Counted from the stretch's first letter, positions 41,886 through 53,690 are shown. The stretch: 64,000 nt of DNA from Linanthus parryae (GCA_023055425.1 JALGPY010000010.1:53791665-53855664); one strand, 5' to 3'. Notes: a model not told the origin generated them from the letters alone. Numbers and translations: made by a program.

Positions 41886-44456
41886 TGCTAGGAAAGTTTG
41901 ACTTGTAATCAATTTGGCTATATTTTTTGGTCCAAGGCAAAGAGATTGGGCGCGGTGGTGCATGTTGTGTCTAATTCATGCTTATACTTGGAGGCCAAGT
42001 AATTTCAAAGTGGGTTGTTTCTTTCTATCACCGCCATAGGCTATGCCTATATAAAGGGTATGCTTTGTTAGTCAGGGACACAACACACGCACAAAGAGCT
42101 TTGGAGTTCCATATCTTTTGTAGTGTTGTCGGGTGGGTGTTATCGGGTTGCCGTCGTGGCCGTTGTGGCCACGACATGCATTGTAATCGGGTTCTCTTCT
42201 CAATAAAATATCTTGTTCTGGCCACGACGTGCATTGTAATCGGGTTCTCTTTTCAATAAAATATCTGGTTCTGACAGTGGATTAGCTAGCGGGTTCGTTA
42301 CGAATTTGTTAGTGAACCACGTTAAATATCTGTCTCGTTCTTATTTCACATTCGTCGTTCTTTCTCGAATACCCACAGGTTATAACAAACTGGTAGCAGA
42401 GCTCTGAAACAGGAGTTCTGTTACAACAAAGTGGTATCAGAGTCGAAGTTCCAAGATTCGGGTGGAGCCAATAGCTAGGGTTTCACGTTTTGGTGGAAAT
42501 CAAAGCTGGGGATTCGCAATTTAGGTGGAGCAGGCTATCGGGAGGTTGGTTTTCGAGATTTCGCCAAGAACGATGTCTGGTTTGGCAATCAAGATTGATC
42601 TGTTCGTGAGAGAGAAGCAGGTACACCCACCATCTGAAGCCCTTTGGAGGGGGCTATCCAGGCTCCGTTCGGAGCAATCTGGAGCGCATCTCATTAGGCA
42701 TGCAAGGGATCTGGAAAATCCAGCACGCATTCGGTACTGGCGCGAATCTGGCGATTCACGCGCATATGACGTTCTGGCGATTGACGTTCAGGCGCAATCC
42801 GGCTCCCGTCGTGGAGCATCTACTCAATTGAATCTGGTTCTGGCTCATGTGATGCAGGAACTCGTTCGAGTTAGAGCAACAACATGGAGCATCTGACGCG
42901 TGAGATTTTTGAAACGCGCATATGGTCCTTGTTCTGGCTCGCATTATGCTCGAGATTTGGTTCTGGCGTGCATCTGGTTTTGGAGGGTGTACCATAACAC
43001 ACAATTGAGCTCGCATCTGGCGCGATCTCTTTCTGACGAGCATCTGGCGCATCTGAGGCATACGGGGCACATCGGGCATGAAAACTGTCGGGGAACTCAG
43101 CGCTAAGTACATCGGGTCTGGTAGCGATATCTGGGCATTCTGCCATGGTGCTTCTGTGTGGCGCAATTGGGCGCATCTGGGATACATTCGGTCCATTCTT
43201 AGTGAATGTATTCGAGTCTGGTTCTGGGTGGAGCACTTGTTTCTGTTTCTGGGAGTGTATTCACATCGGACGCATTCGTTGCAGGAACGCATGGTAGTGG
43301 GAGCAACGATTTAGCGATTCGGGTTTCGCATACAGCTGCGGAACATCTGTTTGCGGAGGCGTGCTCACTTCTGGTTCTGGGAGACGCATCCGGTTCGGGT
43401 TTGAGGAGAGAAGCATCAGGTTCTTGTTTTAGGTTGCTAAGATGATTCAAGTCAAGGTAGAGATTTGTCGAGAAGGTTTGACTTGAAATCAATTAGGCTA
43501 TACTTTTTGGTCCAAGGAAAAGAGATTGGGGCGGAGGTGCATGTTGTGTCAGCGCCATGTACATCGGGTCAGGTAGCGATATCTGGGCATTCTGTCATGG
43601 TGCTTTTTTCTGGCGCAATTGGGCGCATCTGGGATACATTCAGTCCATTCTTAGTGAATGTATTCAAGTCTGGTTCTGGGTGGAGCACTTGTGATTGTTT
43701 CTGGGAGTGTATTCACATCGGACGCATTCGTTGCAGGAACGCATGGTAGTGGGAGCAACGGTTTGGCGATTCGGGTTTCGCATACAGCTGCGGAAAATCT
43801 GTTTGCGGAGGCGTGCTCGTTTCGGGTTCTGGGAGACGCACCCGGTTCGGGTTTGAGGAGAGAAGCATCAGGTTTTGGTTTCAGGTTGCTGAGATTATTC
43901 AAGTCAAGGTGGATATTTGTTAGGAAAGTTTGACTTGTAATCAATTAGGCTATATTTTTTGGTCCAAGGCAAAGAGATTGGGGGGGGGGGGGTGGTGCAT
44001 GTTGTGTCTAAGTCATGCTTAGACTTGGAGGCTAAGTAATTCCAAAGTGGGTTGTTTCTTTCTATCACCACCATAGGCTATGCCTATATAAAGGGTATGC
44101 TTTGTTAGTCAGGGACACAACTCACGCACAGAGAGCTTGTGAGTTCCATAGCTTTTGTAGTGTTGTCGGGTGGGTGTTATCGGGTTGCCGTCGTGGCCAC
44201 GGCATGCATTGTAATCGGGTTCTCTTCTCAATAAAATATCTGGTTCTGGCCACAGCGTGCATTGTAATCGGGTTCTCTTCTCAATAAAATATCTGGTTCT
44301 GGCCGTGGATTAGCTAGCGGATTCGTTACAAATTCGTTAGTGAACCACGTTAAATATATGTCTCGTTCTTGTTTCACTTTCGTCGTTCTTGCTCGAATGT
44401 CCACAGATTATAACAAACTGGTAGAAAAGCTCTAAAAAAGGAATTCTGTTACAACA
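41886..44456 (+). mobile_element. Non-autonomous LTR element derived from a Copia, with internal LTR fragment
   Basis: The 5' LTR is 41886-42428 and the 3' LTR 43918-44456, both ending TTACAACA. Each has TATATAAAGG and a doubled block of ATTGTAATCGGGTTCTCTT with AATAAA. The primer site TGGTATCAGAG starts at 42432, and CAAGGTGGATATT precedes the 3' LTR. The flanks CCTCT and CCTTT match at 4 of 5 positions. The leader and start (MSGLAIKIDLF at 42573) resemble the Copia at 20478-25349, but all protease, integrase and RT sequence is missing. A short LTR-like piece (43466-43550) and a repeat of 43106-43440 at about 43553-43890 lie inside. Confidence 0.85.
43106..43890 (+). repeat. Internal direct duplication with an embedded LTR fragment
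   Basis: The sequence starting GTACATCGGGTCTGGTAGCG (about 43108) recurs from about 43558 with few changes, an offset near 450 bp. Between the copies sits a truncated LTR start (TGTCGAGAAGGTTTGACTTG) at 43466, preceded by a purine tract like the real one. The pattern suggests recombination or template switching during reverse transcription. Confidence 0.85.
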
Positions 44457-44938
44457 CCTTTCATAGTTTCAGTCACTACAATCAGGACTCCAGTTAGTTC
44501 CCCCTGGGGCAATTTGAGGTTGAGTGTTTGGTGTGATGATTTTAGTTTTAGCTAGCTCTCTCCGTTACTTTTCCTATGTTTTATTGTTTCAAGAAGGAAA
44601 TAGTATAAAAGAGTTCTCAAGTTTCAGTTTCAACGGTGGATTGAAGGTTTCAATTCAAAGGTTCAATTTGAGCTCAATATGTGCAATTTACATCACATTT
44701 GTATTTTATTTCTTCAGCAACTTTCAATTATTGAAATACACACGGTGAATATCTCCAAGTTATGCTTAAGCATTATCACAATTAAATCCACTCTATTCTT
44801 GTTGAACAGCCCTGCTTTATATGTCTACATTAACTGGTTAATTTTTCCCTTGTTATACGAAGAATCATGTTCTATCTTCGTGGTTTAATTCGTTGCTAAA
44901 TCACTATTTTCGAAATGAGTTTAATAACGCATTGTTAG
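44457..44938. other. Gene-free spacer
   Basis: AT-rich with short chance ORFs; no domain or RNA seen. Confidence 0.5.
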
Positions 44939-46647
44939 TGTTAGGATTCCAATACGTGAGAAAACAAGAGAAAGCAAGAACAATCAAGAGTAAGATCAAG
45001 AACACAAGAATTACGTGATTCACTAGTTTTGAGACTAGCTACATCCACGACCAAACCAAACCAATTTATTGATGAGAAGCAAAAACAATTACAAGAACAC
45101 ACCAAGTCATGACCCTAGCATCTACTAATATACTAGTATAAGACATGGAGCCCAAGTACCGAGACAAATTAGGAAATAATTCATCTTAAATTGTTTCCTA
45201 ACCCAATAAGGACACTACCAAATATATTAGTCAATGTAGACCCCTACAAGGAATCAAAAGATTCTTTGCTGCCAAAGTAATTTAATTACTTCCAAAACTA
45301 CCAGCCTCCTTTGACCATCCCATGCTAGGATTGTGAATCAACCAAAAAATCCAACAAACCTCCACATTGATTCAAACACCATAGCTACCGAACCAATTCT
45401 TCTCATCAATCCGAAAGACCCTAATCCGAGTGTATTCCCAATTTGCGGAATTGAACACACTCCCAATACGCCCCAACAAGCGCGTCTATGCGTCTTCAAC
45501 AAACACAAAGACAATGCGTCCCAATAAAGGCTCCCTTAATGCACCGTTACACAATGCATACCCCATCGTTGCGCCAATGACACTTCGCAACAAAGTGTCT
45601 ATCAAACGATGTCATGCTAGTTTGTGCCGCCGCCCGCGCCAATGCGCAAAATCAATAATCGAAGCGCGCCGATCCAAGATCCAATCGCGCCACCAACCAA
45701 TAGATTCACAATAACACGCTCCCATGCTCCATACCTAGAGCTCGAACCGCCCTCCAAGGGCCTAGAGAGTTTCATTGTCCTCGAGTGTTGTCCCTCCTCC
45801 TACCCCTGAAGCATGATCTACAGGTGAACGATTCTTGGGAAAATCCCTCTTCCAATGACGTTTCTCCCTCAATTTGCTAGTTGATTAAACTCGCCACCAC
45901 CTAGACTTGAATCCTCCTACCCGCCAAATCCAGATATAGATCCACATCACTCGCCGGTTTGAGCACGCCATATCGATTGACGCATGCCCGAACCGAAAGC
46001 GTGTCGAATGTACTAAAACTAGATCCACAATTCCGATGCTCCACAACAAGAGCCCGATAGCTCCCCCAACAAGGAACCCGATAGCCTCCCAAAAAAGGCT
46101 TGGTGTGCTTGCACCCTCTGTTTCAGAGGCCAACTAGCGGAAATCCAATCTTTCCATCAACCCCGAAAAATCTTGATCACAAACTCGCCATTGCTTCTCT
46201 TGAGACTCGACGAACCTGGCTCTGATATCACTTTTTAGGATTCCAATACGTGAGAAACCAAGAGAAAGCAAGAACAATCAAGAGTAAGATCAAGAACACA
46301 AGAATTACGTGATTCACTAGTTTTGAGACTAGCTACATCCACGACCAAACCAAACCAATTTATTGATGAGAAGACAAAAACAATTACAAGCACACACCGA
46401 GTCATGACCCTAGCATCTACATATATACTAGTACAAGACTTGGAACCCAAGTAATGTCCAACATTAATTCGAGACAAATTAGGAATTAATTCATCATAAA
46501 CTGTTTCCTAACCCAATAAGGACACTACCAAATATATTAATGAAAGTAGACCCTTCCTTGATGCCAAAGTAATGTAATTACTTCTAAAATTACTAGTCTC
46601 CTTTGACCATTCCATACTAGGATTTTGAATCAACCAAAAAACCAAAA
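44939..46647 (-). mobile_element. Non-autonomous LTR retrotransposon with target duplication GTTAG
   Basis: LTR-like copies lie at 44939-45356 (418 bp) and 46233-46647 (415 bp), flanked by GTTAG at 44934-44938 and 46648-46652. The reversed primer site GGCTCTGATATCA (46218-46230) lies just left of the right LTR, and the complement of a purine tract (AACCTCCACATTG) lies right of the left LTR, giving minus orientation. The internal part of about 875 bp has no gag or pol. The LTRs differ at many positions and by indels, so the insertion is fairly old. Confidence 0.9.
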
Positions 46648-46652
46648 GTTAG

Positions 46653-48606
46653 TATTTTCAATTTGTTTATTCTATGAATGTGTTTTAGTCTGGCCATATC
46701 CCGTGCTATTGGATAATTAACAACACTCTTGATGTGGTTTAGTCTGCATACTATAATGAACAAGCATTACGTTAGAATTTCATTCGTTGATGTCCTATGC
46801 ACCGGAAGGTACACATGACATCTAACCGATTGCTTGGTCATACTCGAAGTCATATGTCACCGTGACAAAACCTACCTACTTTATTGTGAGAGATATTTAA
46901 GTTAGTCAGAAAGTATAATTATGTTTCTGCTTTCACTTCACTATTTTCATTCGATTCTCCACATATTAGTTTCCTCCAAAACGTTCACTCAAGTACGGAA
47001 TAGTCATTCTGGTTTGCTAATATCCTTGCTTTTGCTTATAGTTGAATTATTCAGGTGCAAGAAATTTTAAGCACACATTCATTCACATCAACACCTTCAT
47101 GATTTCATTGAATGACTTTTTCCTTAATTGTTCTTGCATATGGGTGGTGTAGTCGGCTGAAGGTTTCATTGCACTTCCTCTCAATTACAATCAGCAGCAG
47201 CAGCGGCATCTTAAGGGTTCCCACTGAGACGACACAGACAGAGGAAGCGACGAGCTGCGGACATTGGCCCCGATGGAGGTGGATGACGCACCATGTTAGT
47301 GGTACAATAAGCATGGTGGGTCCTTTTTTTGTTTTAATGTGTCTCTTCCTTGGTTTTCTTATCATTGACCTCTAAATGTGCTTTTACTCTCAAATTGCTC
47401 CAATAATAACATCTGAAAACTTCATTCAATCGTTAATTTAGCACAACGACCTTGTATATTGTACATAATTTGATGGAATTCAAAGATCGTGTGCCTTGTA
47501 GAGTGAGGTTTGTTGTTACTTTTTATTCCGGGGTTTGAAGCATAAGCGCATACGAGGTTACTTGATAATGTTTTTTTTCTTTTCTTTTTTTTGTTTTCTT
47601 TTTTGTTTTTTTTTGGTGGCATTTCGTATTGCTCACTTAGTCTCTTTTATTTTCACCCTACTTCCGGTACGAAATGTTTATATCCTATGTGATGAAAAGT
47701 CATGCCAATTTATGTTCTCTTGAAACCGTGTTTTATATACACAAACATCTTCTCTACTATAAAAAGGTGAAGGAATTTTTAGTATTTAACACTATAAGTG
47801 TTTTACACAATGAGAGTTTAACACTTGCTTTTGGTTTTCTACATTTTCAAAGTATCAAAAATACCCCTGAATATAATCAAGATTTACCACTTTCCTTTAC
47901 TCCTCCCTAAGTACATTGCATTAATTTGTTTCAGTTTTATTGCCTTTACCAAGAAACCTTTCATTCATATCTGAGAAAGAAAAGAACGTATCATTTCTAG
48001 CATTTATAGCTTTCAAGGAAGGATTTATGAACAGTTACAAAATAATTAGTTCAAAATCATGGGTTTTTAGCATAGGCTTTAAAGTTGATTTCAGTTACAA
48101 AAATAATATTTTCAATGCATGCTTTGAATAGATTATTATTGCGAAAGAGAATGAGTTCCTAGCATGTAACCTTCTGCATCTTTCTCCATGGTGGAGGTTA
48201 AGATCCAATCATGATGTTTTTTTTTTTTTTAATTTTCTATTTCAAAACATAGCTTTGGCAACCCTTGAAATGATATTTAGCATCAAAATGTTAGACCTTC
48301 GTTCATCTTCCACATTCATATCCAACTAACTATTTTCTTCTTTGTCTACTAGGCCCTTGCAGGTTGGTCTCACAAATTTGGCTGCTGAAATTTCGAGGTT
48401 TTCTAATGTATATCTTGTTTTTGATTCTTTTCTTAAGCATTGTTTGAATTCGATTTCAAAAGTGTTAAGTACAACATGTAGATGGTGCTATAGCAAAGCA
48501 GTCTAAATCAAGGATGACGAAACAGAGATGAATGTCATGTGCAAATTCAGGTACATATTTTTTTTTCCTATTCATATTTGTGTCATTGCAACTTGATTAT
48601 CCTGCT
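46653..48606. other. Long spacer, no gene recognised
   Basis: Several short ORFs occur (for example 47112-47375 +), none with a recognisable domain. A CAG-rich stretch at 47199-47215 and AT-rich tracts are present. It may contain remnants of a host gene, but I cannot support one. Confidence 0.45.
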
Positions 48607-48714
48607 TTTTCAGTTTATACTTTCTTCAAGACTACTAGAGAATTTATCAAAGTCTATTATTTTTCAGTTTCTACTTTCTTCAAGACTACTAGAGAATTTA
48701 TCAAAGTCTATGAT
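48607..48714 (+). repeat. Perfect-looking 54-bp tandem duplication
   Basis: The unit starting TTTTCAGTTTATACTTTCTT at 48607 is repeated at 48661 with almost no change (TATAC to TCTAC). Confidence 0.92.
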
Positions 48715-49297
48715 TTAACAATGTGGCTCTAGAGGATTTTAGTTCGTCCAAAACCGTAAGTGCCATGAAGACAAATGAATTGAAGTCATTGACACTATGC
48801 CAGAGCATGGGTGAAGGTAAGAGCAATTCCTTTTGTATTTAACTAATCTTGTATTCTACTTTTCTTGGCCCTAAATTTATCTGTTAATTTGTGGCATTTA
48901 TTTTATTGTTTTGATTTATATGGTTTTGCATCTCGCTAGATAACTGATACGATTAACCGTATCATTATCATTTACTATTATTTATTTATTTAGGTAATTG
49001 TTATTTTGTTAGTTTACTTATTTATTTAGTTCAATTATTTGTTTAATTAACTATTTAGTAGATCGGGCCGAGCCCGTTAGGTCAATCGTCTAGTTAGGGT
49101 TTAGTTGTTTTTCTATTTAAACGTTGTAGTTTCATTATTTTTATCAATCAATCGAAGAAGAAATTAAAAGTGTTTTAGTGTGTGTGGGTTAAAAACCCGT
49201 GTGTGGAGACTTGATAGTGTCTCGAACGACTATCACGTTAGGTAAACCCTAACAATTGGTGCTTTCATTGAGTTTCGCCATTCAACTGGTGAAAATC

Positions 49298-50557
49298 ATG
49301 TCGGACTCAACTCCGATTACGGTTCTCAACATCAACAACATCCCATCATTTGCAGGCCTCCAAGCTAGTGGGAGACAAATCTCTCTGAATGGGAAACGAT
49401 ACCGTTTGGTTTCCGTTGAGGATTTTTGCCGCCTCCAGGACATCATCAGAGGCAACGAAGAACAGCCGCTGGTACCAACCCAGCTTCCGCCGCCGCAGCC
49501 ACCAACGCAAAAGCAGCAGCTTCGTCAAGAACAACTACCAACCAAACTAGAAGAGGACAAGGACGAGGACGATGTTGCCGAAGACAACGAGGGTGTAGTA
49601 TTCACAAACCTCAATTCTGAAAACAATAGCTCTGCTCATGGTGTAAACACATCCATGGCCGCCAGTCAGCCGGACCCACAACCACAAACCCAGATCGCCT
49701 CAGACACAGGCGAAATCACACCACCGCCAACCCTCCAGGCGCCGCCAACAACCCCCTCGCCCAGATCTGATCCACTCGCTGTCATCAATTGGGTCTCTTC
49801 ATCCCGATCTCCAACCTGCCTCCAGCCCCCTCCCAGTCCCGCGACCATCGCCGTCGCCGTCTTCGTCACCAACTGGGCACTGCGCCGCCCACCAGCGGAA
49901 CCGCGGAAGACCACCCTCCGTCTTCTCAGCCGTCATTCCAGCCAATTCCACCGAAATCACCACCCAGCTTTGGCTCCACCAACGGCCATGGCCGCCAGCT
50001 CTGTCCGCCGATGCCACAACAACATCCGGCTCCAGTCACTTCCCCAACGCCGCCCGAACCACCAGACAGCGGCGGCGATCTCCGTCCGAACCTCCCACCA
50101 GTCACCACTCACAGTGGAGTCCACAATCACTCTCTGCCGCCAATCACGCTGTCTCCGGCGCCACCACCAGTCCCCATCGTCTACAACCACCAACCGACGG
50201 GAGAGCTTCATCTCTCTGCTGCTGGTTTGCCTCACCCAACGGGTCAACCTAGGGTTCACAATAATTTTGGGCTGCTTTTGCTCAAATTCGGGCTCAGTAG
50301 CGTATTTGGGCCTATTTTACCAATTAAGTCCAGTTCAACAGATGGACCTACTTTCAGGCTTAGCAACACAATTGGGCCTAATTTCTCAACTCAACCCACC
50401 TCATTCTATTAAGCCTAATTATATTGGGCAGAAAATATTTGGACTTGGTGGACCTTTGAGGCTACAAAGTGAGGTTATACAGTTAGTTTGCCGTCCATTT
50501 GATCCGGGCGAAACTAATTCGGGACTTCTTGCGGACTTTTCTACACATCCACCTTGA
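49298..50557 (+). CDS. Element-encoded ORF, copy 1 (unidentified, Pro-rich)
   Basis: ATG 49298 opens a 419-residue frame starting MSDSTPITVLNINNIPSFAG. The first 60 residues have ordinary composition (QISLNGKRYRLVSVEDFC), then come a Pro/Gln-rich stretch, an acidic patch (EEDKDEDDVAED) and a long Pro/Ser/Arg-rich part. I recognise no gag or enzyme domain. The position right after the primer site is where gag begins in LTR elements, so a decayed or unusual gag is possible. The second copy loses this frame by an indel, so the long C-terminal part may not be under selection. Confidence 0.4.
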   Translation: MSDSTPITVLNINNIPSFAGLQASGRQISLNGKRYRLVSVEDFCRLQDIIRGNEEQPLVPTQLPPPQPPTQKQQLRQEQLPTKLEEDKDEDDVAEDNEGVVFTNLNSENNSSAHGVNTSMAASQPDPQPQTQIASDTGEITPPPTLQAPPTTPSPRSDPLAVINWVSSSRSPTCLQPPPSPATIAVAVFVTNWALRRPPAEPRKTTLRLLSRHSSQFHRNHHPALAPPTAMAASSVRRCHNNIRLQSLPQRRPNHQTAAAISVRTSHQSPLTVESTITLCRQSRCLRRHHQSPSSTTTNRRESFISLLLVCLTQRVNLGFTIILGCFCSNSGSVAYLGLFYQLSPVQQMDLLSGLATQLGLISQLNPPHSIKPNYIGQKIFGLGGPLRLQSEVIQLVCRPFDPGETNSGLLADFSTHPP

Positions 50558-50940
50558 GGACAAGGCCATTTTCAAGCGTGGGGGAGTTGATACGGTTAAC
50601 CGCATCATTATAATTTACTATTATTTATTTATTTAGGTAATTGTTATTTTGTTAGTTTATTTATTTATTTAGTTCAATTATTTGTTTAATTAACTATTTA
50701 GTAGATCGAGCCGAGCCCGTTAGGTCAATCGTCTAGTTAGGGTTTAGTTGTTTTTCTATTTAAACGTTGTAGTTTCATTATTTTTATCAATCAATCGAAG
50801 AAGAAATTAAAAGTGTTTTAGTGTGTGTGGGTTAAAAACCCGTGTGTGGAGACTTGATAGTGTCTCGAACGACTATCACGTTAGGTAAACCCTAAAAATT
50901 GGTGCTTTCATTGAGTTTCGCCATTCAACTGGTGAAAATC

Positions 50941-51894
50941 ATGTCGGACTCAACTCCGATTACGGTTCTCAACATCAACAACATCCCAGCATTTGCAGGC
51001 CTCCAAGCTAGTGGGAGACAAATCTCTCTGAATGGGAAACGATACCGTTTGGTTTCCGTTGAGGATTTTTGCCGCCTCCAGGACATCATCAGAGGCAACG
51101 AAGAACAGCCGCTGGTACCAACCCAGCTTCCGCCGCCGCAGCCGCCAACGCAAAAGCAGCAGCTTCGTCAAGAACAACTACCAACCAAACTAGAAGAGGA
51201 CAAGGACGAGGACGATGTTGCCGAAGACAACGAGGGTGTAGTATTCACAAACCTTAATTCTGAAAACAATAGCTCTGGTCATGGTGTAAACACATCCATG
51301 GCCGCCAGTCAGCCGGTACACAACCACAAACCCAGATCGCCTCAGACACCGGCGAAATCACACCACCGCCAACCCTCCAGGCGCCGCCAACAACCCCCTC
51401 GCCCAGATCTGATCCACTCGCTGTCATCAATTGGGTCTCTTCATCCCGATCTCCAACCTGCCTCCAGCCCCCTCCCAGTCCCGCGACCATCGCCGTCGCC
51501 GTCTCCGTCACCAACTGGGCACTGCGCCGCCCACCAGCGGAACCGCGGAAGACCACCCTCCGTCTTCTCAGTCGTCGTTCCAGCCAATTCCACCGAAATC
51601 ACCACCCAGCTTTGGCTCCACCAACGGCCATGGCCACCAGCTCTGTCCGCCGATGCCACAACAACATCCGGCTCCAGTCACTTCCCCAACGCCGCCCGAA
51701 CCACCAGACAGCGGCGGCGATCTCCGTCCGAATCTCCCACCAGTCACCACTCACAGTGGAGTCCAAAATCACTCTCTGCCGCCAACCACGCTGTCTCCGG
51801 CGCCACCACCAGTCCCCATCGTCTACAACCACCAACCGACGGGAGAGCTTCTTCTCTCTGCTGCTGGTTTGCCTCACCCAACGAGTCAACCTAG
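50941..51894 (+). CDS. Element-encoded ORF, copy 2 (frame-shifted relative to copy 1)
   Basis: It has the same start as copy 1 (MSDSTPITVLNINNIPAFAG). After residue 120 or so the frame differs because copy 2 lacks one base near 51317, giving a different Pro/Arg/His-rich C-terminus that ends at 51894. The N-terminal 110 residues are nearly identical in both copies, which argues that only this part could be meaningful. Function unknown. Confidence 0.35.
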   Translation: MSDSTPITVLNINNIPAFAGLQASGRQISLNGKRYRLVSVEDFCRLQDIIRGNEEQPLVPTQLPPPQPPTQKQQLRQEQLPTKLEEDKDEDDVAEDNEGVVFTNLNSENNSSGHGVNTSMAASQPVHNHKPRSPQTPAKSHHRQPSRRRQQPPRPDLIHSLSSIGSLHPDLQPASSPLPVPRPSPSPSPSPTGHCAAHQRNRGRPPSVFSVVVPANSTEITTQLWLHQRPWPPALSADATTTSGSSHFPNAARTTRQRRRSPSESPTSHHSQWSPKSLSAANHAVSGATTSPHRLQPPTDGRASSLCCWFASPNEST

Positions 51895-52548
51895 GGTTCA
51901 CAATAATTTTGGGCTGCTTTTGCTCAAATTCGGGCTCAGTAGCGTATTTGGGCCTATTTTACCAATTAAGTCCAGTTCAACAGATGGACCTACTTTCAGG
52001 CTTAGCAACACAATTGGGCCTAATTTCTCAACTCAACCCACCTCATTCTATTAAGCCTAATTATATTGGGCAGAAAATATTTGGACTTGGTGGACCTTTG
52101 AGGCTACAAAGTGAGGTTATACAGTTAGTTTGCCGTCCATTTGATCCGGGCGAAACTAATTCGGGACTTCTTGCGGACTTTTCTACACATCCACCTTGAG
52201 GACAAGGCCATTTTCAAGCGTGGGGGAGTTGATACGGTTAACCGCATCATTATAATTTACTATTATTTATTTATTTAGGTAATTGTTATTTTGTTAGTTT
52301 ATTTATTTATTTAGTTCAATTATTTGTTTAATTAACTATTTAGTAGATCGAGCCGAGCCCGTTAGGTCAATCGTCTAGTTAGGGTTTAGTTGTTTTTCTA
52401 TTTAAACGTTGTAGTTTCATTATTTTTATCAATCAATCGAAGAAGAAATTAAAAGTGTTTTAGTGTGTGTGGGTTAAAAACCCGTGTGTGGAGACTTGAT
52501 AGTGTCTCGAACAACTATCACGTTAGGTAAACCCTAAAAATAACCTAA

Positions 52549-53687
52549 GGCCTCGTTTGGGTAGAGGATAAGGATGGAGCATAAGATAAGTTATACCCTC
52601 TCTTCTTTTAGCAAGTGTTTGGGTGACGGATAAGAGAGGGGATAAGTTATGTTGCCTTATGCTGAGAGAGCTTTTAATGAACAAATTTTATACCACCAAC
52701 ATGGAGGTATAAGGTTGGATAAGAAAATATAGCATATTAGTATGCTAGTAGGTTGACAAAAATACCCCCCACAAACTATCTAATTTCCTATCCTTATCCT
52801 CAAACTTTATCATTTTGGGATCGATAACTATTAATTTGGGATTGATAATTATCATTTTGGGGGAGGTCCTCATGGATTTGATAACTATTATTTTGGGATT
52901 GGATAACTTTATTTTAATATGTATGGTTGAGATAAGTATTAAGACATTTTACCGTGCTTCATGAAATTTCGTTCGTTTAATTTAACTTGTTTATTGTAGG
53001 TTTGTAGCACAATGTCAATATGCCAATAAGTACTTGTAATTTGTACATACTTTGCTATGGCCATATTTTATCCATGAATCTTTGTTATGTTTGTTGTTAC
53101 CACAAGTTTATTTCGCGTATTGATATACATTTTGACAACGTCATTATTGTGTAATATTAAAATATAAACATAAATACTAATACATTTTATATACGTTTTT
53201 CCTCATCAATTTGAAATATACTTCCTCCGTTCTTTCTCTTTCTTCACAGTTTGACTTTTTCTTCCGTAACCGGGTCACTTTAACCCGGTGATTTGGATAG
53301 CAAAACGATGATATTTTTTGGTATTTTTTTCGTTGTGTTGTAGAGTAAAGTTTCCTCTACAACATCATGCAAAGATTATCAAATTATTGCATTGCTTTAC
53401 TAATCAAATCACCAAATCGAAGTGATCCAGTGAATAGTGGTAAAATGAAAACTGTGAAGATAGATAGAGAACAGAGGAAGTACAATATTTTATACAAAAT
53501 AACAGCACTGAGGGTATTACAGGTATTTTGCCACATATCCTGCTTCATATCCTACATCATCCGACAATAGCCAAACACGGACTGCCAGCATATCTTATCA
53601 GGGCTTATCAGACAGCATTCATATCCTTGCTCGTATCCCAGCATAAGCCTTATCCCTACATACCATATCCTCTACCCAAACGAGGCC
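52549..53687. mobile_element. PIF/Harbinger-type non-autonomous element
   Basis: Terminal inverted repeats of at least 22 bp (GGCCTCGTTTGGGTAGAGGA..) are present at both ends, flanked by TAA (52546-52548 and 53688-53690). A 3-bp TWA duplication with GGCC..TTTGG termini is typical of PIF/Harbinger (Tourist-like) elements. The 1139-bp body has no transposase and contains a nested MITE at 53221-53480. Its left end lies only 4 bases from the target duplication of the preceding LTR array. Confidence 0.92.
53221..53480. mobile_element. Stowaway-type MITE nested in the Harbinger-type element
   Basis: The ends are CTTCCTCCGTTCT and, inverted, CTTCCTCTGTTCT, with similarity extending about 45 bp. TA flanks both sides (53219-53220 and 53481-53482). 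The 260-bp size and TA duplication fit Tc1/Mariner-related Stowaway elements. The centre folds back (CCGGGTCACTTTAACCCGG near 53262). Confidence 0.9.
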
Positions 53688-53690
53688 TAA

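Larger units (their letters stand above)
48945..52539 (+). mobile_element. Tandem non-autonomous LTR element: LTR-int-LTR-int-LTR
   Basis: Three LTRs of exactly 310 bp lie at 48945-49254, 50588-50897 and 52230-52539. They separate two near-identical internal regions, 49255-50587 (1333 bp) and 50898-52229 (1332 bp). One target duplication ATAAC flanks the whole array (48940-48944 and 52540-52544). Each internal region starts with the primer-site-like TTGGTGCTTTCATTGAG and ends with the purine tract GTGGGGGAG. LTRs start with the palindrome TGATACGGTTAACCGTATCA or a close variant. No protease, integrase or RT is present, so it must depend on another element's enzymes. Confidence 0.95.

Noticed and set aside
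42756..43492. ORFs up to 178 codons on the minus strand in the non-autonomous LTR element
   Set aside because: Cys/Ser/Arg-rich composition without a domain, and they overlap degenerate internal repeats of the element.
49666..52054. Many overlapping ORFs on both strands in the internal regions of the tandem LTR element
   Set aside because: GC-rich, Pro-codon-rich sequence is open in most frames; only the frame starting at the ATG after the primer site was kept.
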